Source: Devosia geojensis
Lineage (GTDB): Bacteria > Pseudomonadota > Alphaproteobacteria > Rhizobiales > Devosiaceae
Length of the DNA stretch: 34,367 nt
Reading direction: 5' to 3'
Assembly: GCF_000969415.1 (NCBI RefSeq)
Contig: NZ_JZEX01000053.1
Span: 1 to 34,367 of the forward strand
In this document: positions 24,276-33,404 of the stretch, piece after piece
Position numbering within the stretch: position 1 is the stretch's first letter
How the letters are laid out: each line of letters begins with the position of its first letter
The notes under the pieces: generated by a model
Seen by the model: the letters and a program-made list of their open reading frames with translations, nothing else
Databases searched by the model: none
What the model was told of the DNA's origin: nothing
Program-made: the position numbers and the translations under genes

Positions 24276-25493
24276 ATGAGCCAGATATCAGCCACCGCCC
24301 CGGCGCCATCCGCGCCCGGCATTTCCAGCGACAAGGGCGTCGTCCTCGTCGTCAGCCTCTTGATCCTCATCGGCGCCCAGCTCATCGGGCAGCTGATCTC
24401 GCCGCGCCAATCGCTGCTCTTCCTCATCGGCGGTCTGCTCGGCGCCACGCTCTACCACGCCTCCTTTGGCTTCACCGGCGGCTGGCGGCGCTTCGTGGTG
24501 GAAAAGCGCGGCCGCGCGATGCGCGCGCAGATGCTGATGATCGGCGTCGCCGCAATCGCCTTCATTCCGCTCCTGGGCCTGGGCAACGCCTTCGGCCAGC
24601 CGCTCGTCGGCGCCACCGCCCCCGTCGGCGTCTCGGTGCTCATCGGGGCCGCGATCTTCGGCCTCGGCATGCAGCTCGGCGGCGGGTGCGGGTCGGGCAC
24701 GCTCTTCACCGTCGGCGGCGGCAGCGCCCGGATGCTGGTGACGCTAGCCTTCTTCATCATCGGCGCCCTCGCCGGCACCGCCCACCTGCCCTATTGGCTG
24801 ACCCTGCCCTCGATGCCCGCCACCAGCCTCGGCACTGTCCTTGGCGTGCCCGGCGGCGTTGCGGTGACCCTCATCGGCCTTGCCGCCGTGGCGCTTGTCA
24901 CCGCGCTCATCGAGCGGCGCACCCACGGCGACATCGAGAAAGCCCCGAAGCCCGCTCGTCATGGCATCGAGCGCCTGCTGCACGGCCCGTGGCCGCTGGT
25001 CGGCGCGGGCCTGCTCCTTGCCGCGCTCAACCTCGCGACGCTCCTCGCTGCCGGCCACCCATGGTCGATCACCTACGGCTTCGGCCTCTGGGGCGCCAAG
25101 ATCGCGCAGGCGGTCGGCGTGCCGGTCGAAACCTGGGAGTTCTGGACCTGGCCGGCCCAGGCCCGAGCTCTCAACGACAGCGTGCTGGCCGACGTCACTT
25201 CGGTTATGGATTTCGGCATCATCCTCGGCGCAGCGCTCGCCGCCGGCCTTGCCGGCAAGTTCGCCCCGCGCGACAAGCTGCCGTTCCTGTCGCTCTTAGC
25301 CGCCGTCGTCGGCGGGCTGCTGATGGGCTATGGCGCCCGCCTCTCGTTCGGCTGCAATATCGGCGCCCTTTTCTCGGGTATCGCCTCGGGGAGCCTCCAC
25401 GGCTGGCTCTGGTTCGCCGCCGCCTTCGCCGGCAGCTATCTCGGCATCCTCGCCCGCCCGATCTTCGGCCTCGACGGGTTCAAGACGTCATGA
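24276..25493 (+). CDS. YeeE/YedE-family sulfur-compound transporter
   Basis: A 405-residue polytopic inner-membrane protein of the YeeE/YedE (thiosulfate/sulfur transporter) family, with roughly ten or more hydrophobic segments. Two conserved Cys motifs are present: QLGGGCGSGTLFTVGGGS (about 131-148) and the related RLSFGCNIGALFSGIASGS (about 353-371), which are thought to relay thiosulfate through the pore. The first half's expected additional Cys region (FGFTGGWRR) has no Cys. No Shine-Dalgarno is visible before ATG 24276. It overlaps the following Pro-Cys protein by four bases (ATGA), so the two are translationally coupled. With the upstream rhodanese it suggests uptake and use of reduced sulfur. 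Confidence 0.9.
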   Translation: MSQISATAPAPSAPGISSDKGVVLVVSLLILIGAQLIGQLISPRQSLLFLIGGLLGATLYHASFGFTGGWRRFVVEKRGRAMRAQMLMIGVAAIAFIPLLGLGNAFGQPLVGATAPVGVSVLIGAAIFGLGMQLGGGCGSGTLFTVGGGSARMLVTLAFFIIGALAGTAHLPYWLTLPSMPATSLGTVLGVPGGVAVTLIGLAAVALVTALIERRTHGDIEKAPKPARHGIERLLHGPWPLVGAGLLLAALNLATLLAAGHPWSITYGFGLWGAKIAQAVGVPVETWEFWTWPAQARALNDSVLADVTSVMDFGIILGAALAAGLAGKFAPRDKLPFLSLLAAVVGGLLMGYGARLSFGCNIGALFSGIASGSLHGWLWFAAAFAGSYLGILARPIFGLDGFKTS

Positions 25494-25939
25494 GCAACCG
25501 CAACACGCTCCTCTTCGGCGCCGCCATGGTCGTCGCCACCTCCGCCGTCGCCGCCGACCACTACGCCCACCGCGCGGCGCCCGCCCCGGCACCGGCCGCC
25601 GCCAGCACAGCGGCTCCATGTGCCGCCGCTCCGTGCGCTGCAGCCCCCTGTGCCGCTGCCGCTCCATGTGCCGCAGCGCCGGCAGCAGCGCCTTGCGCAG
25701 CCGCTCCATGTGCTGCTTCGGCGCCCTGCTCTGCCGCTCCCGCGCCGGCTCCCTGCGCGGCAGCAGCTCCATGCGCCGCAGCAGCTCCGTGCTCAGCCGC
25801 TGCACCCTGTGCGGCCGTCGCACCCTGTGCCGCGACCGCTCCGTGCAGTGCCGCCCCAGCTCCCGCGCCTGCTGTCGCACCTTGTGCAGCGGCAGCCCCC
25901 TGCGCTGCTGCCGCGCCCTGCGCCGCCGCGGGACAGTAG
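25490..25939 (+). CDS. Secreted Pro-Cys repeat protein (16 Cys), novel
   Basis: 149 residues. Residues 1-22 are a signal peptide (ending SAVAA). The remainder is almost entirely Ala, Pro and Cys: 16 Cys, each preceded by Pro, spaced four to nine residues apart (PCAAAPCAAAPC and variants with Ser, Val or Thr). Codons vary freely (TGT and TGC; all four Pro codons) while the pattern holds, so the protein sequence is under selection and the repeat is not simple DNA slippage. Its start overlaps the YeeE stop. Its stop overlaps the ribosome-binding site of the DUF6969-like gene, so all three are co-translated. A periplasmic thiol/persulfide or metal-binding role is the natural guess. No characterised homologue is known to me. 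Confidence 0.8.
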   Translation: MSNRNTLLFGAAMVVATSAVAADHYAHRAAPAPAPAAASTAAPCAAAPCAAAPCAAAAPCAAAPAAAPCAAAPCAASAPCSAAPAPAPCAAAAPCAAAAPCSAAAPCAAVAPCAATAPCSAAPAPAPAVAPCAAAAPCAAAAPCAAAGQ

Positions 25940-25947
25940 GAGGACCA

Positions 25948-26562
25948 ATGACAGAGGACGCCCGTCGCCGCGCCGCACAGGAAGCCCTCTTCTGCGAGGC
26001 GATCCTCGCCAAGACCGGCGACAACGTGCTGCTCGATACCCTGCGCGGCGCGCCCTCGGTAACGGCCTGGCAGCACTATCCTGAGGGCGACGTCTACGAC
26101 CGCGACAGCGGCGCCCAGTGGTACTACCACTGCCACGATCCCTCGCCCGGCGCCCGCGAGCACGGCCACTTTCACTGCTTCCTGCGGCCTGACGGGGCGC
26201 AGGGGCCCGTGCACCATCTCGTCGCCGTCGGCGTCGATCCTTACGGCAAGCTCATCCGGCTCTTCACCGTCAACCAATGGGTCGTCGGCGACACCTGGGC
26301 AGATGCCGAGACGACCATCGCGCTCCTCGACCGCTTCAACGCCGAGGTCGGCCGCCCGTCCTACCTCGTCAACCGCTGGCTGACGGCGATCCTCTCGCTC
26401 TACCACGACGATATCGTCGCCCTCGTCCGCCGCCGCGACGAGGTTCTGGCCGCCCACACGCCACCGCAAGGCACGCCCGCCCGCGAGGACCGCGCCCTCG
26501 AGGTCACGTCGCAGATCGAAGCCGACCTTGCCTCCAGCGCTGCCGCGCTCGGCCTTTCCTGA
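25948..26562 (+). CDS. DUF6969-like protein
   Basis: 204 residues, predicted cytosolic. The central segment WYYHCHDPSPGAREHGHFHCF (about 69-89) is rich in His and Cys and looks metal-binding. Around it are an N-terminal helix and a C-terminal helical part with a YLVNRWLTAILSLYHDDI block. I associate this pattern with DUF6969, but without a search that is tentative. AGGAGGA (from the end of the upstream gene) lies five bases before ATG. Position in the operon suggests it handles sulfur or a metal with the Pro-Cys protein. Confidence 0.75.
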   Translation: MTEDARRRAAQEALFCEAILAKTGDNVLLDTLRGAPSVTAWQHYPEGDVYDRDSGAQWYYHCHDPSPGAREHGHFHCFLRPDGAQGPVHHLVAVGVDPYGKLIRLFTVNQWVVGDTWADAETTIALLDRFNAEVGRPSYLVNRWLTAILSLYHDDIVALVRRRDEVLAAHTPPQGTPAREDRALEVTSQIEADLASSAAALGLS

Positions 26563-26963
26563 TGCCGGCTGCCGGGCGCAAGCTCCCCTTGGCGCTGCTC
26601 ATCGCGCTGACCACCGGCCCTGCCCTCGTCGTCGGCACCGGCCTCTGGCTCCTTGCCGATCTCATGCCCCAATGCGCGCCGGAGGTGCACGAGAGCGTCA
26701 CCTCGCCGGACGGCACGGCAACGCTCGCTGTCTTCAGCCTCGATTGCGGCGCGGCCGATGGCTCCAACACCCAGGCGGCAGTCCATTCGGCTGCCGAGCC
26801 CTTCTCTCAGGAAAACGCGCAGGTTTTCTTTGTCGCCGAGGGCACCCATGACCTCTCGCCCCGCTGGCGCGAGGACGGCAGCATCGTGATCGACGCGCCC
26901 GCAGGCGCGGCGATCACCCGTCAGCTCGATCGTGTGGGCAGCTCCGCAGTCGTCTACGACTGA
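26562..26963 (+). CDS. Membrane-anchored hypothetical protein
   Basis: 133 residues, unassigned. An N-terminal hydrophobic helix (about 8-34) acts as signal anchor. A small soluble domain follows, with two Cys in CAPEVHESVTSPDGTATLAVFSLDCG that could form a disulfide. Its ATG overlaps the stop of the DUF6969-like gene by one base, so it is the last gene of the YeeE operon. Its 3' end overlaps the convergent HdeD-family gene by 10 bp. Confidence 0.72.
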   Translation: MPAAGRKLPLALLIALTTGPALVVGTGLWLLADLMPQCAPEVHESVTSPDGTATLAVFSLDCGAADGSNTQAAVHSAAEPFSQENAQVFFVAEGTHDLSPRWREDGSIVIDAPAGAAITRQLDRVGSSAVVYD

Positions 26964-27523
26964 ACGTCCTTGGCCCGCTGCCAGAGCCGCCAGGCCCAGC
27001 CGAAGAGCCCGAAGGAGAAGATGATGAGGAGGATTCCGCCGAACATCATCATCACCTCCGCGCTGATCAGCGGGAAGAGCGCCAGCACGATGCCGAAGAG
27101 TACGTAGAAGATGCCGCTGAGGAGCACCGGCCAGATGCGCGCATAGCTCTCGCGCTCGCGGATAACGATCCAGATCTCCATGATGCCGACGACGATGGCC
27201 GCGATCGCCGCGAGATAGACGAAGAACGTCACCGTCAGCACCGTCACCAGCAGCGGACTCAGGAGGATCAGGACGCCGAGGATCAGCGAGACCACGTTGG
27301 AGATGACGTCGAACCAGTAGTTACCGCTCTTGCCGCCGCCGAAGGTCAGGCTCCACAGCCCCAGCACGCTGTCGATGATCAAGAGGATGCCGCCCGCGAT
27401 CACCAGCGCCGTCAGCGCCGGCCCGGGAAAGATGAGTGCATAGAGACCCGCAAGCAGCATCAGCAGCCCGCGCAGCCCTGTCGCCCAGGCGTAATTCTTC
27501 ATCGTTCTCTGGCTGACAGCCAT
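26954..27523 (-). CDS. HdeD-family (DUF308) membrane protein
   Basis: 189 residues with six hydrophobic segments in the HdeD/DUF308 arrangement: LRGLLMLLAGLYALIFPG, LVIAGGILLIIDSVLGLWSL, SLILGVLILLSPL and so on. E. coli HdeD is linked to acid resistance at high cell density, but the role here is unknown. ATG 27521-27523 has GGAGGG seven bases upstream; a longer frame is unsupported. It is monocistronic and convergent with the YeeE operon. Confidence 0.87.
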   Translation of the reverse strand: MAVSQRTMKNYAWATGLRGLLMLLAGLYALIFPGPALTALVIAGGILLIIDSVLGLWSLTFGGGKSGNYWFDVISNVVSLILGVLILLSPLLVTVLTVTFFVYLAAIAAIVVGIMEIWIVIRERESYARIWPVLLSGIFYVLFGIVLALFPLISAEVMMMFGGILLIIFSFGLFGWAWRLWQRAKDVQS

Positions 27524-27816
27524 TTCGTAGCCCTCCGTTGTGGGCGGAATTCCGCCCGGAACCCACAAAGATCAGCATACGCCCTTCACGCCACCGCCCA
27601 AGTGTTTTCTTGCATCAAATCAATATCATCTGTGCTGACAACACCTGTCATCACCACGGTCTGGAACACTTCACTGCAGTTCTGCCGACCAGGTCTTCGC
27701 GCCGGCGTCGCCTCGACATTTTGGCGTCCCCTGTCGAGATTATCTCCATGGACAGGCGGGCATGCACTGTGGTTTGAGACCCCTTCCATTTGGAGAGCGC
27801 TTCGCGCCGCCTTCCC

Positions 27817-29010
27817 ATGTCCCTGCCGCTCCTCACCCTCTTCCTCGCTGCCTTTGCCCTCGGCACCGCCGAATTCGTCATTGCGGGCGTGCTGCCGGAG
27901 GTGGCGCTCGGCCTCGATGTCTCGATTCCCGTCGCCGGCATGCTGGTGACGGGCTATGCCGTCGGCATCGCGGCGGGCGGCCCGCTGCTGGCGCTCGCCA
28001 CCAATGGCATGAGCCGCAGGACGCTGATCGTCTGGCTCTGCGGGGTCTTCGCCGCCGGCCAGGTGCTCTGTGCTACCGCGCCCAGTTTCGAGCTACTGCT
28101 GGCCGCCCGCGTCCTCGTCGCCGTCGTCCACGGCACCTATTTCGGCATCGCCGCCATCGTTGCGGTCAACCTCGTGCCGCCGGAACGTCGAGGATTCGCG
28201 GTCGCCCTGCTGCTTGCGGGGCTGACCGTCTCCAATATCCTCGGCGTTCCGGCCGGCACCGCCATCGGCAATGCTTTCGGCTGGCGGGCGACCTTCTGGG
28301 CCATTGCCGGGCTCGGGCTCGTCGCGACTCTCGCCACGGCGTTCGTATTGCCCGATACCGGACAGAAAGGCGGGTCAGCCGGCAAGCTCCTCACCGAGTT
28401 CAAGGCTCTTGGCCGCCAGCAGGTGCTGCTCTCGCTCCTCATCGCGTTCCTAGTGATGATCGGGCAGTACAGCCTCTTCACCTACATCGCCCCGCTCCTG
28501 CGCGAGGTGACCGGCCTTTCGCAGGACATGGTGCCCTGGGTGCTGCTGCTCTTCGGGCTCGGGGCCACCGTCGGCGTCATGGCCGGCGGACGCCTGGCCG
28601 ACTGGAAGCTCCTGCCCTCGCTCATCATCATTCTTGCAACGCAAGCCGTGATGTACCTGCTGGTCTATCTCGTCAGCCCTTATCCCATCGCCTTTGCCGT
28701 CGTTGCCTTCGCCTGGGGCGGGGCCAACTTCGCCTTCGGCTCGCCGCTGCAGACGCGCATCCTGCAATGGGCGGCGGACGCGCCCAACCTTGCCTCGACC
28801 CTCATTCCGTCCGCGTTCAACGTCGGCATCGCCGTCGGCGCAGCGCTCGGCGCCGGCCTCATCGATGCCGGCATCGGCTACCGCAACCTGCCGTGGATCG
28901 GGGTAGCCTGCCAGGTGCTGGCGGTCGGCGTCGCGATCGGTTCTGCCGTATGGGAGAAACGTGCCCGGCAGGTGCCGCCGCTGGGCGCTGAACCGGCGGC
29001 GGCCGAGTAA
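27817..29010 (+). CDS. MFS transporter, DHA1 family (AraJ/YdhP-like exporter)
   Basis: 397 residues with twelve predicted transmembrane segments. It has the DHA1 opening PLLTLFLAAFALGTAEFVIAGVLPEVA, given here as location (about residues 4-30), a motif-A-like GGPLLALATNGMSRRTLI loop, and a motif-C-like GLTVSNILGVPAGTAIG in helix 5. These traits match proton-coupled drug or sugar exporters such as YdhP and AraJ. I chose ATG 27817, the conserved family N-terminus. GGAGAG lies rather far upstream (27792-27797), so the TTG at 27790 cannot be fully ruled out. The 152-bp palindrome directly after the stop probably ends transcription. Confidence 0.87.
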   Translation: MSLPLLTLFLAAFALGTAEFVIAGVLPEVALGLDVSIPVAGMLVTGYAVGIAAGGPLLALATNGMSRRTLIVWLCGVFAAGQVLCATAPSFELLLAARVLVAVVHGTYFGIAAIVAVNLVPPERRGFAVALLLAGLTVSNILGVPAGTAIGNAFGWRATFWAIAGLGLVATLATAFVLPDTGQKGGSAGKLLTEFKALGRQQVLLSLLIAFLVMIGQYSLFTYIAPLLREVTGLSQDMVPWVLLLFGLGATVGVMAGGRLADWKLLPSLIIILATQAVMYLLVYLVSPYPIAFAVVAFAWGGANFAFGSPLQTRILQWAADAPNLASTLIPSAFNVGIAVGAALGAGLIDAGIGYRNLPWIGVACQVLAVGVAIGSAVWEKRARQVPPLGAEPAAAE

Positions 29011-29012
29011 CC

Positions 29013-29164
29013 TGCCACGCCCTCGTGGTTCGAGGCGCCTTCGGCGCACCTCACTATGAGGGCTGATGTGAGCCCGATGCAGTCCCAGTTAGTCCCTTAT
29101 CGCGCAGTAGCCCTCATGGTGAGATGCGGAGCGTAGCGAAGCCTCGAACCACGAGGGCGTGGCA
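29013..29164. repeat. 152-bp palindromic intergenic repeat
   Basis: Outer arms 29013-29036 and 29141-29164 are perfect 24-bp reverse complements (TGCCACGCCCTCGTGGTTCG...). Inner arms 29047-29064 and 29109-29126 match at 16 of 18. It lies exactly between two convergent genes and could act as a bidirectional terminator. The words CTCGTGGTTCGAGGC and CCTCATGGTGAG are typical of a family of repeats abundant between genes in Rhizobiales. Confidence 0.85.
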
Positions 29165-29165
29165 C

Positions 29166-29615
29166 TCAGCTCAGAGCAGCACGCACCAGCCCCGATGCCT
29201 TCCCGAAATCGATTCGACCCGGATAATCCGCCTTCAGCTGCGCGATGACCTTGCCCATGTCCTTGACGCCCTCGGCGCCGGTCGAAGCGATCGCCGCCTT
29301 GATGGCCGCCTCCACCTCCGCCTCGGAGAGTGCTTTGGGCAGGAACTCGTTGAGGATATCGATCTCTTGCTTCTCGACGGTCGCGAGGTCCGTGCGCCCG
29401 GCCTGAGCGTAGATGGCGAAACTCTCCTCGCGCTGCTTAACCATCTTCTGCAGGAGCGAAAGAATTTCCTCGCTGGTCGCCGGACCCTTGCCCTCCCCGC
29501 GGTTGGCGATGTCCTTGTCCTGGATCGCCGCATTGATCGCCCGCAGCGTCGCTGTGCGGCGCTGGTCGCGCGCCTTCAATGCCGTCTTCAGACCCTCGCC
29601 GATTGTCTCGCGCAT
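29166..29615 (-). CDS. GatB/YqeY-domain protein
   Basis: 149-residue YqeY-type protein: helical N-terminal part (MRETIGEGLKTALKARDQRR, TLRAINAAIQDKD) and a C-terminal domain like the tail of GatB (LPKALSEAEVEAAIKAAI ... KADYPGRIDFGKASGLVRAAL). The GatB tail contacts tRNA; the function of the free protein is unknown. ATG 29613-29615 fits the family start. Another ATG three codons upstream (29624) is possible; ribosome-binding signals are weak for both. It is divergent from carA and, in relatives, lies next to dnaG; here about 7.3 kb intervene. Confidence 0.88.
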   Translation of the reverse strand: MRETIGEGLKTALKARDQRRTATLRAINAAIQDKDIANRGEGKGPATSEEILSLLQKMVKQREESFAIYAQAGRTDLATVEKQEIDILNEFLPKALSEAEVEAAIKAAIASTGAEGVKDMGKVIAQLKADYPGRIDFGKASGLVRAALS

Positions 29616-29802
29616 GGCTGCCATCCCGTTGTTTTGTCCGATTTGGCCAACATATAGGGCCGGAAAGTGCATCGCGCCACTTGCGCTGGTGGAGCCGGCC
29701 TTTTAAGAGCAGGCTTCAACCGAAAGATGAAATCGCCCGCTTACCGGTCGGCCCACGCCGTCCGGTCTCGACGCGCGGGCAAGAACCCCTGGAGTTCCCA
29801 CC

Positions 29803-30998
<1,196 letters not shown>

Positions 30999-31002
<4 letters not shown>

Positions 31003-31739
31003 CCATCGAGCTCGTTTCAGCGGCGGACCGGCCCGATCTCGTCGGACCGGCCGAGAAGATGGGCGGCTCCCTCTGGCCGCCCTATATCTCGACGCCCGCC
31101 TACTTCGAGTACTGGAACGATCTCTACAAGGGCGATCTCGCCCGCTTCCAGACGATCGCCATCGACAGCGAAACCGGCACCATTGCCGCCCTTGGCAACT
31201 GCATTCCGTTCCCTTGGCAGGATGACCTGCCCGACGAAGGTTGGGACTGGGTGCTAGAGACCGGAGGCAATGCCGCGCGCCAGGGCACTGCCTGCGACGC
31301 CGTCTCGGCCCTTTCGGTCGGGGTACGCCCCGATCATCGCAGCTCCGGCCTTGCCCAGCGAATGCTGGAAGCCATGAAGTCCGCCGCCCGCGCCGCAGGC
31401 CTCGGCATCATGGTCGCGCCCGTGCGCCCGACCCGCAAGCACCTCTATCCCCTGCACGATTTCGAGACCTATTGCGGCTGGACCCGCGAGGACGGCACGC
31501 CGTTCGACCCCTGGCTGCGTACCCACACGCAGATGGGCGCCACCTTCATGAAGCCGGCCTTACGCTCGATGACCGTGACCGGCACCCTCGAGCAATGGCA
31601 GCGCTGGACAGAGTTGCGCTTCCCCCAGTCCGGCATCTACTGGCTCCCGCGCGGCCTCGCGCCGCTGGAGGTGGACCTGGAAAAGGGCATCGGCGTCTAC
31701 ACCGAGCCCAACTATTGGCTGCGCCACCCGCTCGATTAG
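30999..31739 (+). CDS. GNAT-family acetyltransferase coupled to carA
   Basis: 246 residues starting at GTG 30999, which overlaps the carA stop in a GTGA, so translation is coupled. The acetyl-CoA-binding segment SVGVRPDHRSSGLAQRMLEAM (about 107-127) carries a degenerate GNAT motif A (Q/RxxGxG/A: RSSGLA). The C-terminal half has aromatic-rich segments (TEPNYWLRHPLD end). The substrate is unknown, and a role tied to carbamoyl phosphate, arginine or pyrimidine is not shown. I recall such genes after carA in related Rhizobiales. Confidence 0.83.
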
Positions 31740-31821
31740 GCGTGCGTTCTCCATAAACGCCCTGACGCGCAACAAGAATCTATGGAGCGCCCCTGCCGAC
31801 ACGCGCGCGCCTCGCCTAACT

Positions 31822-31836
31822 TGTCGGCACCCGACA
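31822..31836. promoter_or_regulatory. Possible operator dyad upstream of the oxidoreductase
   Basis: TGTCGG-CAC-CCGACA (31822-31836) is a perfect 6-bp dyad, 20 bp before the ATG at 31856. Another CCGACA half-site lies at 31796-31801. Placement fits repressor binding near the transcription start; no adjacent regulator gene is present. Confidence 0.35.
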
Positions 31837-31855
31837 GCTTGAGGGGAGTCTTGTC

Positions 31856-32764
31856 ATGCGCGCAGCCCGCTTTGCCGCCTTCGGCGGTCCCGAAGTGCTT
31901 GCCATCGAGGATATTCCCGTGCCCGAGCCGGCGTCCGGCGAGGTGCGCATCAAGGTCGAGACAGCAGCCATCCAGCCCTTCGACCGGCGCGTGCGCTCGG
32001 GCACCCTGCCCCTGCCGCCCGGCGTTGCCCTGCCGATCACCACCAGCAACGAGTTCTCCGGCAGGATCGATGCGCTTGGCGGGGGCGTGACCGGCTTTTC
32101 CGTCGGCGATCCCGTCGCCGGCAGGCGCCTCTTCGGATGCGCGGCCGAATATCTCGTCGTTCCCGCCAGCGACATTGCGCTCAAGCCTGCCCAGCTCTCC
32201 TTCGCCGAGGCCGCGACCCTCGGCGGCACGGCCCAGACCGCCGATGCCGCGGTAGAGGCCCTCGATATCGGCCCGGGCGACGTGCTGCTGATCCATGGCG
32301 CGGCCGGCGGCGTCGGCACCTTCGCCACCCAACTGGCGCTCCTGCGCGGGGCGACCGTCATCGGCACGGCCAGTCCCGCCAATCAGGACTATGTCGGCGG
32401 GATCGGCGCTGTGCCGCTCGTCTACGGACCGGGCCTTGCCGAGCGCATCTCGGACGCCGCGCCGCGCGGCGTCACCGCCATACTCGATTGCGCCGGCGGC
32501 CCTGCCCTCGACCTGTCGCTGACACTCGGCGTGCCGCTCGCGCGGATTTCCTCGCTGGGTGATCCGCGTGGCAAGGAACTCGGCCTGCGCGCGGTGGGAG
32601 GCGCGCGAGACGGCCAGCGTCTGGCCAAGCTCCTCACGCTCTCCGCAGAGGGCCGGCTCGCCGCTACCGTGCGCAGGATCTTCCCGCTCCACGATATCGT
32701 AGAGGCCCACCGCGAGCTCGAGAGCGGCCACGGGCGCGGCAAGATCGTGGTCGCGGTCCGCTAA
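31856..32764 (+). CDS. NADPH:quinone oxidoreductase-like (zinc-independent MDR family) enzyme
   Basis: A 302-residue medium-chain dehydrogenase/reductase of the quinone oxidoreductase type. It has the N-terminal GroES-like domain (MRAARFAAFGGPEVLAIEDIPVPEP region). The Rossmann motif is HGAAGGVGTFATQLA (about 146-160), the classic AxGGVG nucleotide-binding loop. The catalytic Cys/His zinc ligands of alcohol dehydrogenases are absent, so it is zinc-independent. AGGGGAG lies seven bases before ATG. Its stop overlaps the convergent cupin gene by four bases. Confidence 0.9.
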   Translation: MRAARFAAFGGPEVLAIEDIPVPEPASGEVRIKVETAAIQPFDRRVRSGTLPLPPGVALPITTSNEFSGRIDALGGGVTGFSVGDPVAGRRLFGCAAEYLVVPASDIALKPAQLSFAEAATLGGTAQTADAAVEALDIGPGDVLLIHGAAGGVGTFATQLALLRGATVIGTASPANQDYVGGIGAVPLVYGPGLAERISDAAPRGVTAILDCAGGPALDLSLTLGVPLARISSLGDPRGKELGLRAVGGARDGQRLAKLLTLSAEGRLAATVRRIFPLHDIVEAHRELESGHGRGKIVVAVR

Positions 32765-33279
32765 GGTTTCCAGCGCTCAAGCAGCGGCCCCTGCGTGCCG
32801 CCGACAGGGTCGGTCTCGGGCAAGGGCACGTGGGCGATGTTGTCGTCGGCGCGCGGCCGCTCGCCGTCCTTGCCTTCCAAGAGGTCCCAGCTCTGGCCGG
32901 GTGGATAGCCGCCGACGACGAGGAAATCGTCGGACGAGGAGAGCCGCCGATGCGCGACGCCGGCCGGGATGACGATGACGTCGCCCGCCGCCACGTCGAA
33001 CTCGCGCCCTTCCGGACCGCCGAGCATCAGCCGGGCGGAACCTCTAGCGATTCCAAGCACTTCGTGGGCGGTCGAGTGGTAGTGGTGGAAGGGATAGATG
33101 CCGCTGCGCCATTGCGCCGGCCAGTTGTTGGTGCCGAAGAGCAGCTCCATCTGCTCGGGGCTGACCCCGTCCTCGGCGAGCGCGTGCCGGTAGATGAGGA
33201 GCGGCAGCCGGCTATTGGGAAACCGGCCGTCGTCGTTGAACTGCTCGATGCTGACGGATGCGATGTTGCCGATGAGCAT
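32761..33279 (-). CDS. Cupin-domain protein (YjlB-like)
   Basis: 172 residues with a single cupin barrel. Motif 1 is YPFHHYHSTAHEVLGIARGSARLMLGG (about 62-88), with the metal-binding His and Glu. Motif 2 is AAGDVIVIPAGVAHRRL (about 96-112). The N-terminal segment (FPNSRLPLLIYRHAL) resembles B. subtilis YjlB. Substrate and reaction are unknown. GGGAGG lies seven bases before ATG. It converges on the oxidoreductase with a 4-bp overlap. Confidence 0.87.
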   Translation of the reverse strand: MLIGNIASVSIEQFNDDGRFPNSRLPLLIYRHALAEDGVSPEQMELLFGTNNWPAQWRSGIYPFHHYHSTAHEVLGIARGSARLMLGGPEGREFDVAAGDVIVIPAGVAHRRLSSSDDFLVVGGYPPGQSWDLLEGKDGERPRADDNIAHVPLPETDPVGGTQGPLLERWKP

Positions 33280-33404
33280 GGGTTCTGCCTCCCGATTCTT
33301 TCCGAACGCGGCAAGCTCGCATCGGGTTCACGCCGGCCGGTCAAACCCGATTAAAACGCCCCCCGACAATGCGATGACATTTTACTCAAATCTCCCTCGA
33401 TTCC

